Of a DNA stretch of 64,000 nucleotides, positions 34,272-42,933 are shown piece after piece. The notes beneath the pieces were generated by a model, which saw only the letters and a program-made list of their open reading frames with translations, was not told where the DNA came from and did no database searches. Numbering within the stretch: the first letter of the stretch is position 1; every line of letters starts with the position of its first letter. A program made the translations under genes and the position numbers. The stretch covers positions 2,914,001 to 2,978,000 of the forward strand of contig NZ_CP013443.1 in NCBI RefSeq assembly GCF_001718835.1. The letters run 5' to 3'. The stretch is from Burkholderia cepacia (GTDB lineage Bacteria > Pseudomonadota > Gammaproteobacteria > Burkholderiales > Burkholderiaceae).

Positions 34272-35019
34272 TCAGTGCGTGGCGCCGGTTTCGGCTTCCG
34301 CGGGAATCGGCGTGATCGTGATGTGCAGCCCGCATTCCTTCGTATCGCGCGACTCCCACCACCAGCGGCCCGCGCGGCTGTCCTCGCCGGGGCGGATCGC
34401 CCGCGTACAGGGCTCGCAGCCGATGCTCGGGTAGCCGCGCGCATGCAGCGGATTCACCGGCACGTCAAACGCGTTAAGGTACGCCCACACGTCGCTTTCC
34501 GTCCAGTCGGCGAGCGGGTTGTACTTCGCGATCCCGCGCGCTTCGTCCTGTTCTTCCTCGTGCAGCTCGGCACGCGTGACCGACTGCTCGCGGCGCTGGC
34601 CGGTGACCCACGCGCCGACGTCGGCCAGCGCACGGTTCAGCGGCTCGACCTTGCGGATGTGGCAGCACGACTTGCGCAGCTCGACGCTCTCGTAGAACGC
34701 ATTCAGGCCGTGCTCGGCGACGTACCGGTCGACCGCGTCCTGCTGCGGGTGAAACTGCTCGATCTCGTATCCGTAGCGCTCGCGCACGCGGTCGATCATG
34801 CCGAGCGTTTCCGCGTGCAGGCGGCCCGTGTTCAGCGAGAAGATGCCGATCGACACCCCCTTCGACAGGATCGCGTGCGTCAGCAGCATGTCTTCCGCCG
34901 CGAGGCTGCTCGCGAACTTCACCTTCGTGACGGGCGCCGATCCGTGCGAGCAGCGCGTCGAGGCGCTCGACCTTCGCGGCGAGTTCCGGCGTCGGCGCGG
35001 TGGCGATGGCGTCGCTCAT
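34272..35019 (-). pseudogene. cysH: Assimilatory APS reductase with an N-terminal frameshift
   Basis: The start at 35019 (overlapping the DUF934 stop by 4 bp) encodes MSDAIATAPTPELAAKVERL to about residue 34, where the frame breaks near 34920-34932. The conserved body (KFASSLAAEDMLLTHAILS onwards) continues in another frame to 34272. That body has the paired-cysteine motifs SCCHIRK and GCEPCTRAI that bind a 4Fe-4S cluster, and the catalytic ECGLH near the C-terminus, marking APS rather than PAPS reductase. One base less, or two more, in the GAAGGTGAAG stretch restores a full protein of about 248 residues. A GTG at 34922 could start a shorter but nearly complete product. Confidence 0.9.
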
Positions 35020-35573
35020 GCGCCCACCTTCGCGTCGGACGCCGCTGCGTCAGCGGCCGCACCGCGACGGCGGAACAGCGGTTCGGGCTGGTCGAACGCG
35101 CCCTGATAACGCTGCGTGAATTCCGTGAACGCGTTCAGCGCGTCGTGGATGTCCTTGTCGGCGCGCACCGCGAATGCGTCGAAGCCGCAACGCGACATGT
35201 ACAGCAACTGGTCGCGCAGCACGTCGCCGATCGCGCGCAGCTCGCCCGTCCAGCCGTGGCGCTCGCGCAGCAGGCGCGCGATGCTGTAGCCGCGGCCGTC
35301 CGCGAAGCGCGGGAAGTCGACGGCGACCAGCGAAATCGCGCCGAAGTCGGCCACGAGATCGGCCGGCTCGCTGTCCGGGGCGAGCCACACGCCGAGCTCG
35401 TCCTTCGTCTTCGCGGCGACGAGCGCCGCGCGCTCGGCCTGCCACAACGCGAACGGCACCAGCACCTTGCCGGCCGGCAACGCATCGACCGCGGGCAGTG
35501 CACCGTCTTCCGCCGCGCGCACGACCTGCCATGCATCGTCGATCACTGCGCGGTTCTTGATAATCGAAGCCAT
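35016..35573 (-). CDS. DUF934 protein of the sulfate-assimilation cluster
   Basis: 185 residues, soluble, with no cofactor motif. Family blocks are WLAPDSEPADL, VDFPRFADGRGYSIARLLRER, LRAIGDVLRDQLLYMSRCGFDAF and a C-terminal QRYQGAFDQPEPLFRRR. DUF934 proteins are found between cysI and cysH in many beta- and gammaproteobacteria and are annotated as putative oxidoreductases, though the biochemical role is not settled. It starts 25 bp after cysI and overlaps cysH by 4 bp, so it is made with the two reductases. Confidence 0.9.
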   Translation of the reverse strand: MASIIKNRAVIDDAWQVVRAAEDGALPAVDALPAGKVLVPFALWQAERAALVAAKTKDELGVWLAPDSEPADLVADFGAISLVAVDFPRFADGRGYSIARLLRERHGWTGELRAIGDVLRDQLLYMSRCGFDAFAVRADKDIHDALNAFTEFTQRYQGAFDQPEPLFRRRGAAADAAASDAKVGA

Positions 35574-35598
35574 CTGCTAATTCCTTCTACCCGGTTGG

Positions 35599-37278
35599 TT
35601 ACGCGTTCACTGCCTGGCGCGCCGCATACACGCGCTCCTTGAACGGCGCGATGCCGATGCGGTCGTACGTGTCGACGAAGCGCTCGCCGTCGACGCGCGA
35701 TTCGACGAACGTGTCGATCAGCTTCGCGATCACGTCGGGCACTTCTTCCGCCGAGAACGACGGCCCGATCACGCGGCCGAGGCGCGCGCCGTTCCGGCCC
35801 GTGCCCTGCTCGCCGCCGAGCGACACCTGGTACCACTCGGCGCCGTCCTTGTCGACGCCGAGGATGCCGATGTTGCCGACGTGGTGGTGACCGCACGAGT
35901 TCATGCAGCCGGAAATGTTCAGCGACAGGTCGCCGAGGTCGTACACGTAGTCCAGATCGTCGAAACGCTGCTGGATCGCCAGCGCGATCGGGATCGACTT
36001 CGCGTTCGCGAGCGAGCAGAAGTCGCCGCCCGGGCACGCGATGATGTCGGTCAGCAGGCCGATGTTCGGCGTCGCGAAACCGGCCGCCTTCGCCTTTTCC
36101 CAGACCTCGAACAGGTCGCGCTTCTTCACGTTCGCGAGAATCAGGTTCTGCTCGTGCGACACGCGCAGCTCGCCGAACGAGTAGGCGTCGGCCCAGTCGG
36201 CCACCAGGTCCATCTGCCGGTCGGTCGCATCGCCCGGCGCAACACGGTGATCCTTCAGCGACAGCGTGACGGCTGCATAGCCGGCCACCTTGTGCGGTGC
36301 GACGTTACGCTCGACCCAGCGCGCGAACGCCTTGTTCTCGAGCAGGTGCTGTTCGAACGATGCGTCGGTATCGGCCAGCTTCTCGTAGACGGGCGGCCGG
36401 AAGTACTGCGACACGCGATCGACTTCCGCCTGCGTGAGCGTCGACGGGCCGTCCTTCAGGTGCTGCCACTCTTCCTCGACCTGCTGCGCGAACTTCGCGG
36501 GCGACAGCGCCTTCACGAGGATCTTGATGCGCGCCTTGTACAGGTTGTCGCGGCGGCCGTAGCGGTTGTACACGCGCAGCACGGCTTCGCAGTAGGTCAG
36601 CAGGTGCTGCCACGGCAGGTCTTCCTTGATCACCGCGCCGACGATCGGGGTACGGCCGAGGCCGCCGCCCGCGAGGATGCTCGCGACCACTTCGCCCTGC
36701 GCGTTCTTCTTCAGGTACACGCCGAGGTCATGGATCTGCACGGCCGCGCGGTCGACCTTCGAGCCCGACACCGCGATCTTGAACTTGCGCGGCAGCCATG
36801 CGAATTCGGGATGGAACGTCGACCACTGGCGCAGGATTTCCGACCACGGGCGCGGATCGATCTCCTCGTCTTGAGCGACGCCGGCGAACTGGTCGGCCGT
36901 GATGTTGCGGATGCAGTTGCCCGACGTCTGGATGCCGTGCATCTGCACCGACGCGAGCTTCGCGAGGATCTCGGGCGTTTCCTCGAGCTGGATCCAGTTG
37001 AACTGGATGTTCGAGCGGGTCGAGAAGTGGCCGTAGCCGCGGTCGTGTTCGCGGGCGATGCGCGCCAGCATCCGGAGCTGGTCGCTGCGCAGGTTGCCGT
37101 ACGGAATCGCGATGCGGTGCATGTACGCGTGGCGCTGCATGTACAGGCCGTTCTGCAGGCGCAGCGGACGGAATTCTTCTTCGCTCAACTCGCCCGACAG
37201 CCGGCGGCGCACCTGATCGCGGTACTGCGCGACACGCTCGTCGACGATCGTCTGGTCGTATTGGTCGTACTGATACAT
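35599..37278 (-). CDS. cysI: Sulfite reductase hemoprotein (siroheme/4Fe-4S)
   Basis: 559 residues with two nitrite/sulfite-reductase half-domains. The siroheme and 4Fe-4S ligands are in the C-terminal third: CPGGDFC and, later, SGCMNSCGHHH, the C-x5-C ... C-x3-C pattern of the family. FSTRSNIQFNWIQL and SGNCIRNITADQFAG are conserved in the first half. It reduces sulfite to sulfide with six electrons. No CysJ flavoprotein gene is nearby, so the electron donor must come from elsewhere. It leads the cys operon, divergent from cysB. Confidence 0.95.
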   Translation of the reverse strand: MYQYDQYDQTIVDERVAQYRDQVRRRLSGELSEEEFRPLRLQNGLYMQRHAYMHRIAIPYGNLRSDQLRMLARIAREHDRGYGHFSTRSNIQFNWIQLEETPEILAKLASVQMHGIQTSGNCIRNITADQFAGVAQDEEIDPRPWSEILRQWSTFHPEFAWLPRKFKIAVSGSKVDRAAVQIHDLGVYLKKNAQGEVVASILAGGGLGRTPIVGAVIKEDLPWQHLLTYCEAVLRVYNRYGRRDNLYKARIKILVKALSPAKFAQQVEEEWQHLKDGPSTLTQAEVDRVSQYFRPPVYEKLADTDASFEQHLLENKAFARWVERNVAPHKVAGYAAVTLSLKDHRVAPGDATDRQMDLVADWADAYSFGELRVSHEQNLILANVKKRDLFEVWEKAKAAGFATPNIGLLTDIIACPGGDFCSLANAKSIPIALAIQQRFDDLDYVYDLGDLSLNISGCMNSCGHHHVGNIGILGVDKDGAEWYQVSLGGEQGTGRNGARLGRVIGPSFSAEEVPDVIAKLIDTFVESRVDGERFVDTYDRIGIAPFKERVYAARQAVNA

Positions 37279-37494
37279 TCGGGGACCCCAGGGTTTTCGT
37301 GGTGACCGCGCGACGTCCTAGCCACGTCGCGCCCGAATCTCCGTTCCGTCGCCATGGCCGGCCTTCCGCTGCCCGGATGGATTGCTAATGACGAAAACAG
37401 ATATCCATATTTGAAAAACTCCGGTGAATCGTAATAAACTCGCCTTATATTTCAAACGACTAAAAAATTCTGTTGATATGCGGAAGGGTTATAA
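37279..37494. promoter_or_regulatory. Divergent cysI/cysB control region
   Basis: This 216-bp space between the divergent starts has a strongly A/T-rich half at about 37385-37494, unlike the surrounding coding sequence. It contains several short TTATATTT/AAATAT-like tracts. CysB and other LysR proteins bind long A/T-rich sites of this kind, so the region likely holds the cys operon promoter and the CysB site. I cannot define exact boxes. Confidence 0.55.
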
Positions 37495-38436
37495 ATGAAC
37501 CTGCACCAATTTCGCTTCGTGCGCGAGGCCGTCCGGCAGAATTTCAACCTCACCGAGGCCGCCAAGGCGCTCTACACGTCGCAGCCGGGGGTATCGAAGG
37601 CGATCATCGAGCTCGAGGACGAGCTCGGCGTGGAGATCTTCACGCGGCACGGCAAGCGCGTGCGCTCGCTCACCGAGCCGGGCAGGATCATCCTCGCGTC
37701 GGTCGAGCGGATTCTTCAGGAGGTTGAAAGCCTTAAAAGGGTCGGAAAAGATTACGCAGCACAGGATCAGGGCAACCTGACCATCGCCGCGACCCACACG
37801 CAGGCCCGCTACTCGCTGCCGGCCGCGATCGCCGAATTCAAGAAGCGCTTTCCGAAGGTACACCTGTCGATCCTGCAAGGCAGCCCGACACAGGTGGCCG
37901 AGATGGTGATCCACGACCAGGCCGATCTGGCGATCGCGACCGAGGCGATCTCCGACTACAAGGAGCTCGTGTCGCTGCCCTGCTTCCAGTGGCATCACGC
38001 GGCCGTCGTGCCGGCCGACCACCCGTTGCTCGAACGCAAGCCGGTCACGCTCGACGATCTCGCGCAGTACCCGCTGATTACGTACGACGACGCGTTCGCG
38101 GGCCGCAAGAAGATCAACCATGCGTTTGCGCTTCGCGGGCTGTCGCCGGACATCGTGCTCGAGGCGATCGACGCCGACGTGATCAAGACCTACGTCGAAC
38201 TCGGCCTCGGCGTCGGGATCATGGCCGACATCGCGTTCAATCCCGAGCGCGACCGCAACCTGCGGCTGATCCCGGTCGGCCACCTGTTCGGCAGCAACGT
38301 GACGCGTGTCGCGCTCAAGCAGGGCGCCTACCTGCGCAGCTATGTGTATACGCTCGTCGAACTGCTGTCGCCGACGCTGAACCGCAAGCTGATCGAACAG
38401 GCGCTCAAGGGCGAATCCGAATCGTACGAGCTTTGA
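37495..38436 (+). CDS. cysB: CysB-family LysR regulator of sulfur assimilation
   Basis: 313 residues. The N-terminal winged helix starts MNLHQFRFVREAVRQNFN and includes LYTSQPGVSKAIIELEDELG. The effector domain has TIAATHTQARYSLP and FPKVHLSILQGSPTQVAEMV, close to CysB/Cbl proteins that sense acetylserine or sulfate. It is divergent from cysI and very likely activates the cys genes. Cbl and SsuR are alternative members; the cysI-divergent position favours the general cys activator. Confidence 0.94.
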   Translation: MNLHQFRFVREAVRQNFNLTEAAKALYTSQPGVSKAIIELEDELGVEIFTRHGKRVRSLTEPGRIILASVERILQEVESLKRVGKDYAAQDQGNLTIAATHTQARYSLPAAIAEFKKRFPKVHLSILQGSPTQVAEMVIHDQADLAIATEAISDYKELVSLPCFQWHHAAVVPADHPLLERKPVTLDDLAQYPLITYDDAFAGRKKINHAFALRGLSPDIVLEAIDADVIKTYVELGLGVGIMADIAFNPERDRNLRLIPVGHLFGSNVTRVALKQGAYLRSYVYTLVELLSPTLNRKLIEQALKGESESYEL

Positions 38437-38452
38437 CCGGCGCGCATGATGA

Positions 38453-38480
38453 CAGGGGGTGCACATTGCCCCCTTTTTTT
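38453..38480 (+). terminator. Intrinsic terminator after cysB
   Basis: AGGGGG and CCCCCT arms close a TGCACATTG loop and are followed by seven T residues. It lies 17 bp after the cysB stop. Confidence 0.85.
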
Positions 38481-38607
38481 CGGGTACGGCGCGTTCGTCC
38501 ATCTCGGCCAGTGACACGCCTTCGACTTTCCGAGCTTGCCCGGCCCCGCATTTTCAGGGATAATCCGCGTTTTCGCCGCGCACAATCGCATGCGCGGCCA
38601 GGATCAA

Positions 38608-38692
38608 GCCCAGGTGGTGAAATTGGTAGACGCAGGGGACTCAAAATCCCCCGCCGCAAGGCGTGCCGGTTCGATTCCGGCCCTGGGCACCA
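38608..38692 (+). tRNA. tRNA-Leu, anticodon CAA
   Basis: An 85-nt cloverleaf with encoded CCA. The acceptor arms are GCCCAGG and CCTGGGC. The anticodon stem GGGGA/TCCCC holds the loop CTCAAAA with anticodon CAA, reading UUG. A long variable arm (CGCCGCAAGGCG region) as in class II tRNAs and the T-arm GGTTCGATTCC are present. It stands alone between cysB and a small lipoprotein gene and is followed by a terminator. A single tRNA gene can serve as an integration site, but no flanking element is seen. Confidence 0.97.
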
Positions 38693-38725
38693 GACACGCC
38701 GCGCATCATGCGTGGCCTGCCATCG

Positions 38726-38765
38726 AAACCCGCGAAAGCCAGACGCTTCGCGGGTTTTTTCTTTT
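38726..38765 (+). terminator. Intrinsic terminator after tRNA-Leu
   Basis: AAACCCGCGAA and TTCGCGGGTTT form the stem around an AGCCAGACGC loop, then TTTTTTCTTTTC. It is 33 bp after the tRNA 3' end. Confidence 0.88.
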
Positions 38766-38856
38766 CGGCGCGCTCGCCAAGTGCATTCGCCGCCGCAACG
38801 CGCCTGCCCGTGCGACTGTCCAACCGACAGCACCAAGACGCAACCGGAGGCACCCC

Positions 38857-39024
38857 ATGTTCCTGCGAGCGATTTCACGATGGCTCGGCGGCGGCATGCT
38901 CGCGTCGACCCTATGGCTCACGCTGTCCGGGTGCGACCTGCTTCGCGAACCGCCGGTGCCCGACTGGCCGGGGCCGCATGCGCCCTACCCGTTCCCGGAC
39001 AACATTCCACATCGCACCGAATGA
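38857..39024 (+). CDS. Small lipoprotein, function unknown
   Basis: 55 residues with a CCGGAGG ribosome site 8 bp before the ATG. A signal peptide with a lipobox (TLSGC, cysteine near residue 26) suggests processing by Lgt and LspA. The mature part of about 30 residues is Pro-rich (PPVPDWPGPHAPYPFPDN) without a recognisable domain. Asp at position +2 after the cysteine would favour retention in the inner membrane by the E. coli rule. The next gene converges 60 bp away. Confidence 0.75.
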   Translation: MFLRAISRWLGGGMLASTLWLTLSGCDLLREPPVPDWPGPHAPYPFPDNIPHRTE

Positions 39025-39084
39025 CCGATGCGCCCCTCCGAGGCGCCACAAGCCGCTCTCCCGGCCAATCCGCCATCGCGCCGC

Positions 39085-40005
39085 TCAGCCGGCGCGCCCC
39101 GTCTCGCGCAGCGCATCGCCCATCAGCTCGCCGAACCACTCGACGAAGGCATTGAGCCGCCGCGAACGATGGCGCCGGTGCGGATACACGGCCGATACGT
39201 CCATCGGCGCGGCGCGGTGGCCCGGCATCACGTCGACGAGTGCGCCGCTGACGAGCAGATGCTCGACGTCGAAGCGCGGAATCTGGATCAGCCCCATCCC
39301 GGCGATGCAGCTGGCGATATAGGTTTCGGCGTTGTTGACGATCACGCGGCTGGGCAGCGCGAACTGGCGCGTCGTGCCGTGCTCGCACACTTCCCACGGC
39401 AGCTCGCGCCCGGTCGTCGGCGACGCATAGCCGATCGCCCAGTGTCCGTGCGCAAGCGCGTCCGGATGCTCGGGCACGCCGCATTCGCGCAGGTAGTCGG
39501 GGCTCGCGCAGTTGATCAGCGTGAACTGCCCGAGCGGCCGCACGACGAGGCTGCTGTCCGCGAGCCGCCCGACGCGGATCGCGCAGTCGACGCCCTCCTG
39601 CACCAGGTCGATCGAACGATCCGTCGAGCCGAGCGACAGTTGCAGCTTCGGGTACCGGCGAAACAGCGACGGCAGCGCGGGCGCCACCATCCGGCGCGCG
39701 ATCCGGCTCGGCACGTCGACGTTCAGCCTGCCGATCACGTCGCGGTCGCGACGGCGGAACAGGCGGTCGAGTTCATCGGCTTCCGCGAGCAGGCGCCGGC
39801 CGCGTTCGAGCAGCAGCGCGCCGTCGGCAGTCAGCTGCACCTGGCGCGTCGTGCGATGCAAGAGGCGCGTGCCGAGCCCCGTCTCGAGCTGCTGGACGGC
39901 CGCCGACACGGTCGCGCGCGGCACGTCGAGCGCGTGCGCGGCCTTGATGAAGCTGCCCATCTCGGCAACCTGCAGGAAGATTCTGACCTGATCCAGCTTG
40001 TCCAT
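39085..40005 (-). CDS. LysR-type transcriptional regulator
   Basis: 306 residues. The N-terminal helix-turn-helix starts MDKLDQVRIFLQVAEMGSF and includes RATVSAAVQQLETGLGTRLL, the CrgA/AaeR-like subgroup. The effector domain starts near RLNVDVPSRIARRMVAPAL. The ATG at 40005 gives normal length; an upstream frame adds non-conserved residues. It lies 148 bp downstream of the SDR gene on the same strand and may regulate it, but that is only inference from proximity. Confidence 0.9.
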   Translation of the reverse strand: MDKLDQVRIFLQVAEMGSFIKAAHALDVPRATVSAAVQQLETGLGTRLLHRTTRQVQLTADGALLLERGRRLLAEADELDRLFRRRDRDVIGRLNVDVPSRIARRMVAPALPSLFRRYPKLQLSLGSTDRSIDLVQEGVDCAIRVGRLADSSLVVRPLGQFTLINCASPDYLRECGVPEHPDALAHGHWAIGYASPTTGRELPWEVCEHGTTRQFALPSRVIVNNAETYIASCIAGMGLIQIPRFDVEHLLVSGALVDVMPGHRAAPMDVSAVYPHRRHRSRRLNAFVEWFGELMGDALRETGRAG

Positions 40006-40153
40006 CGGCAAGAAGCGTGGGTTCGGGCGCGCACCGTCGTCCGGCGCGCCGGATGTGAAAAGGCGCGCGGCCGTGATGCCCGCGCGCCCGTCCATTGTCC
40101 ACGCAAACGCGCCATTGCGGTGCGCGGACCCGCCCGACCGGTTACTTGGTCGG

Positions 40154-40927
40154 TTACTTGGTCGTATAGCCGCCGTTGATCAGGATCGTCTGGCCCGTGA
40201 TCCACCAGCCGTCGGTGACGAGATGGCGAATGAACGGCACGACGTCCTCGATGTCGGTCAGGCCCGTCTTGCTGAACGGCGACAGCGCCGCCGCCGTCTT
40301 GTGATACGCGACCGCATCGGCCCCCTCGGCCGGATAGAAGAACGGCGTGTCCATCGGACCCGGCCCGACGGCCGTCACCGAGATCCCGCGCGCGCCGTAT
40401 TCCTTCGATGCCGCGCGCGTGAAATGCTCGACCGGCGCCTTCGATCCTTCGTACGCCGCATAAAACGGCGTGAACGCGCCGAGCAGCGACGTCACGAGCG
40501 TGACGAGCTTGCCGTGATCCTCGAGGTGCCGCCCCGCTTCCTTGATGAAGAAGAACGCCGACTTGCTGTTGACCGCGAACATGTCGTCGTACTCGGCCTC
40601 GCTGATCTCGGTGAACGGCTTCTTCAGCACCTTGCCGACCGTGTTGATCGCGATGTCGATCTTGCCGAAGCGCTGCTTCGCGTCGTCGAACAGCTTCGCG
40701 ACCGCGGCGGCCGTCGTCAGGTCGCCCTGGAACGTGGCAGCTTCCGCGCCGGCCGCGCGCACCGCGGCGGCGGTCTCCTCGGCCTGTGCCTGCGATGCGG
40801 CGCTGTTGTAGTGAATCGCCACTGCCTTCGCGCCGTGGCTCGCCAAATCCCGGGCGATCAGGCCGCCGAGATTCTTTGCGCCGCCTGCGATCAGGACGAC
40901 CTTGTCTGCGAGCGTATGAGTTGCCAC
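40154..40927 (-). CDS. Short-chain dehydrogenase/reductase
   Basis: 257 residues, classical SDR fold. The nucleotide-binding loop is AGGAKNLGG at 14-22, altered from the common TGxxxGIG. The catalytic Ser-Tyr-Lys set is in VTSLLGAFTPFYAAYEGSK, and the C-terminus WITGQTILINGGYTTK is typical. The substrate is unknown; an Asn-rich IAINTVGK segment follows strand four. The start at 40927 gives the family N-terminus. Confidence 0.9.
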   Translation of the reverse strand: MATHTLADKVVLIAGGAKNLGGLIARDLASHGAKAVAIHYNSAASQAQAEETAAAVRAAGAEAATFQGDLTTAAAVAKLFDDAKQRFGKIDIAINTVGKVLKKPFTEISEAEYDDMFAVNSKSAFFFIKEAGRHLEDHGKLVTLVTSLLGAFTPFYAAYEGSKAPVEHFTRAASKEYGARGISVTAVGPGPMDTPFFYPAEGADAVAYHKTAAALSPFSKTGLTDIEDVVPFIRHLVTDGWWITGQTILINGGYTTK

Positions 40928-41059
40928 GGTGGACTCCTTTTCTCGTTGAACGAAACTTGGAGTGTAGGCACGTGCGACGCACCGGTCAGCCGGTCGCGGC
41001 TGGATGGATTATCCAGAAAATCGATCCAATCCGGCGCCGCATGCGCCTTATGCGCACGC

Positions 41060-41560
41060 TCAGCGCGCGTGCCGCTCGGCGTCGATCCTGCCGAGCAGCC
41101 ATTGCATGCCGGCCAGATGCTGCTGGTCGTGGCTGCACAGGTAGTGGACGAGCCCGCGCACGGTCAGCGAGCCGTAACCGTCGAATTCGCCGATGCGCGC
41201 CAGTTGGGCCGGCGTGAGGCGCGCCACGATGTCGACCGTCCGGCGCCGGGCGTCGCGAAACGCGGCGAGCACGTCGGATGCGCGGGCGTCGTCGTAGCGG
41301 CGCTCGATCGCGAGCGCGTCGCCATCGATCGACATGAGCAGCGGGCGGTCTTCCTCGAGCATCCGCCGCAACCGCACGTGATAACCGTCGATCTCGATGT
41401 CGCGCACGTGGCAGAGCTGCCCGAGCGGCGAGAAGTGCTCGCTCGGGATCCCGGCCCAGTCGTCGGGCGTCCAGCGCGCGTAGCCGTCGGGGACGGCCGC
41501 GAAATGGGCTTCGAGCTGACGGGGAAAATCGGCGAGTGCGTCGAGCGTCGTCGGATTCAT
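41060..41560 (-). CDS. DinB-like four-helix protein
   Basis: 166 residues. Helical throughout, with histidines spaced as in the DinB/YfiT metal-binding fold: GQLCHVRDIEIDGYHVRL in helix two and VHYLCSHDQQHLAGMQWLL near the C-terminus. Members are thiol transferases or of unknown function, often stress-related. The ATG at 41560 is chosen because a longer frame would run into the downstream end of the copC gene. Confidence 0.85.
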   Translation of the reverse strand: MNPTTLDALADFPRQLEAHFAAVPDGYARWTPDDWAGIPSEHFSPLGQLCHVRDIEIDGYHVRLRRMLEEDRPLLMSIDGDALAIERRYDDARASDVLAAFRDARRRTVDIVARLTPAQLARIGEFDGYGSLTVRGLVHYLCSHDQQHLAGMQWLLGRIDAERHAR

Positions 41561-41613
41561 GCGAGCGTCTCCGTGTCGAATGCGGGGCAGCGGACGCCGC
41601 CCCGCCGCTGCAT

Positions 41614-41988
41614 TCATTTCACGCTGAAGCCGTACGCGCCCTGCGTGCGGTGCCCGTCGGTCGCGACGGCCACCCATTTCACCGTATAGGCGCCCGTGCC
41701 GACCGCCGTGAGCGGCACCGTCATCCGCTTGCGGTTCGACGCGTCGATGCGCACGTGACCGTCCGACACCGTCTTGCCGCTGCCGTCGACGACGACGATC
41801 GAGCTGAACGCCGGCTCCAGCGGCTCGGTGAAGTCGATCGTGACGGCGGTCGGTGCGACGGCCAGCGCGGCGTTGGCCGCCGGATCGGCTTTGGCCGGCC
41901 GCGCATGCGCGAATGCGGCCGTCGACACGGTCGCGGCGAGCGCGACGGCGGCCGCCTTGCGGCCGAGGGAGAGCAGATCGAAGGTCAT
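41614..41988 (-). CDS. copC: CopC-family periplasmic copper-binding protein
   Basis: 124 residues. The signal peptide ends STAAFA, leaving a mature N-terminal histidine (HARPAK), the Cu(II) ligand of CopC. A second histidine is in ATDGHRTQGAYGFSV near the C-terminus, and the beta-sandwich core LTAVGTGAYTVKWVAVATDGH is typical. No copD or copper pump gene is adjacent. It lies 53 bp upstream of the DinB gene. Confidence 0.9.
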   Translation of the reverse strand: MTFDLLSLGRKAAAVALAATVSTAAFAHARPAKADPAANAALAVAPTAVTIDFTEPLEPAFSSIVVVDGSGKTVSDGHVRIDASNRKRMTVPLTAVGTGAYTVKWVAVATDGHRTQGAYGFSVK

Positions 41989-42111
41989 GTTCTTGTTCGT
42001 GATGAAGGATCGGATGCCGCGCGCGCGAACTGCCCGCGGCGCTCCGGCAGCTTACCAGTGCACGCGCCGTCGTGCCGGGGAGCGGGCGCCGCTTGATAGA
42101 ATGCGCGCGCT

Positions 42112-42828
42112 ATGGATCTCGAAAGCATTCTCTACACCCAGGGCTTCGGTTCGCGCCGCCAGTGCCGCGGCCTGGTCGAGGCGGCGCGCGTCGCGGTCGC
42201 CGGCGCGCCCTGCACCGACCCCGACGCCGCGTTCGATACCGACGGCCTGGTCGTTTCGGTCGACGGCGTCGCATGGCCGTTCCATGCGCGCGTGTATCTC
42301 GCGCTCAACAAGCCGGCCGGCTACGAGTGTTCGCGCGACCCGCAGCACCACGCGAGCGTGTTCAGCCTGCTGCCCGCGCCGCTCGTCGCGCGCGGCGTGC
42401 AGTGCGTCGGTCGCCTCGACCAGGACACGACGGGCCTGCTGCTGCTGTCCGACGACGGCCAGTTCGTGCATGCGTACACGTCGCCGAAGCGCAAGGTGCC
42501 GAAGACCTACGTGGCGACCGTGCGCCACCCGCTCGACGATGGGCAGCTGAATGCGCTGCGTAGCGGCGTGCAACTGCACGGCGAGCCGAAGCCGATCGCG
42601 GCGGTCGCGGCCGATGCGCGCGAGCCGCACGCGCTCGCGCTGACCGTCCTCGAAGGCAAGTATCACCAGGTCAAGCGCATGGTGGCGGCGGCGAGCAATC
42701 GCGTCGAAGCGCTGCATCGCGAAAGCATCGGCGGCTTCACGCTGCCGGCCGACCTCGAGCCGGGCGCCTGGCGCTGGTTGAGCGAGGCCGATCTGGCGTC
42801 GCTGCGCAATTCCGTCAAAACCCTGTAA
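42112..42828 (+). CDS. rsuA: 16S rRNA pseudouridine-516 synthase family protein
   Basis: 238 residues: a small S4-like N-terminal region followed by the RsuA/RluB catalytic domain. The active-site Asp103 is in GRLDQDTTGLLLLSDDG; ALNKPAGYECS and GKYHQVKRMVAAASNRV are conserved blocks. It makes pseudouridine in 16S rRNA, most likely at position 516. RluE and RluF are related alternatives; length and motif choice favour RsuA. Confidence 0.9.
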   Translation: MDLESILYTQGFGSRRQCRGLVEAARVAVAGAPCTDPDAAFDTDGLVVSVDGVAWPFHARVYLALNKPAGYECSRDPQHHASVFSLLPAPLVARGVQCVGRLDQDTTGLLLLSDDGQFVHAYTSPKRKVPKTYVATVRHPLDDGQLNALRSGVQLHGEPKPIAAVAADAREPHALALTVLEGKYHQVKRMVAAASNRVEALHRESIGGFTLPADLEPGAWRWLSEADLASLRNSVKTL

Positions 42829-42933
42829 GGGAAAATCCGCACGACCGTTCGACGCCCGGCCGCGTCCCGGCCGCAGGTTCCCCCGCTATACTGAAATGAC
42901 AAGCTGTACGAGCAGCGATGCAGGGGAGACATC

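Noticed and set aside
38608..39100. tRNA-Leu as an attachment site for an integrated element
   Set aside because: No integrase gene, no direct repeat of the tRNA 3' end, and flanking genes are ordinary chromosomal ones.
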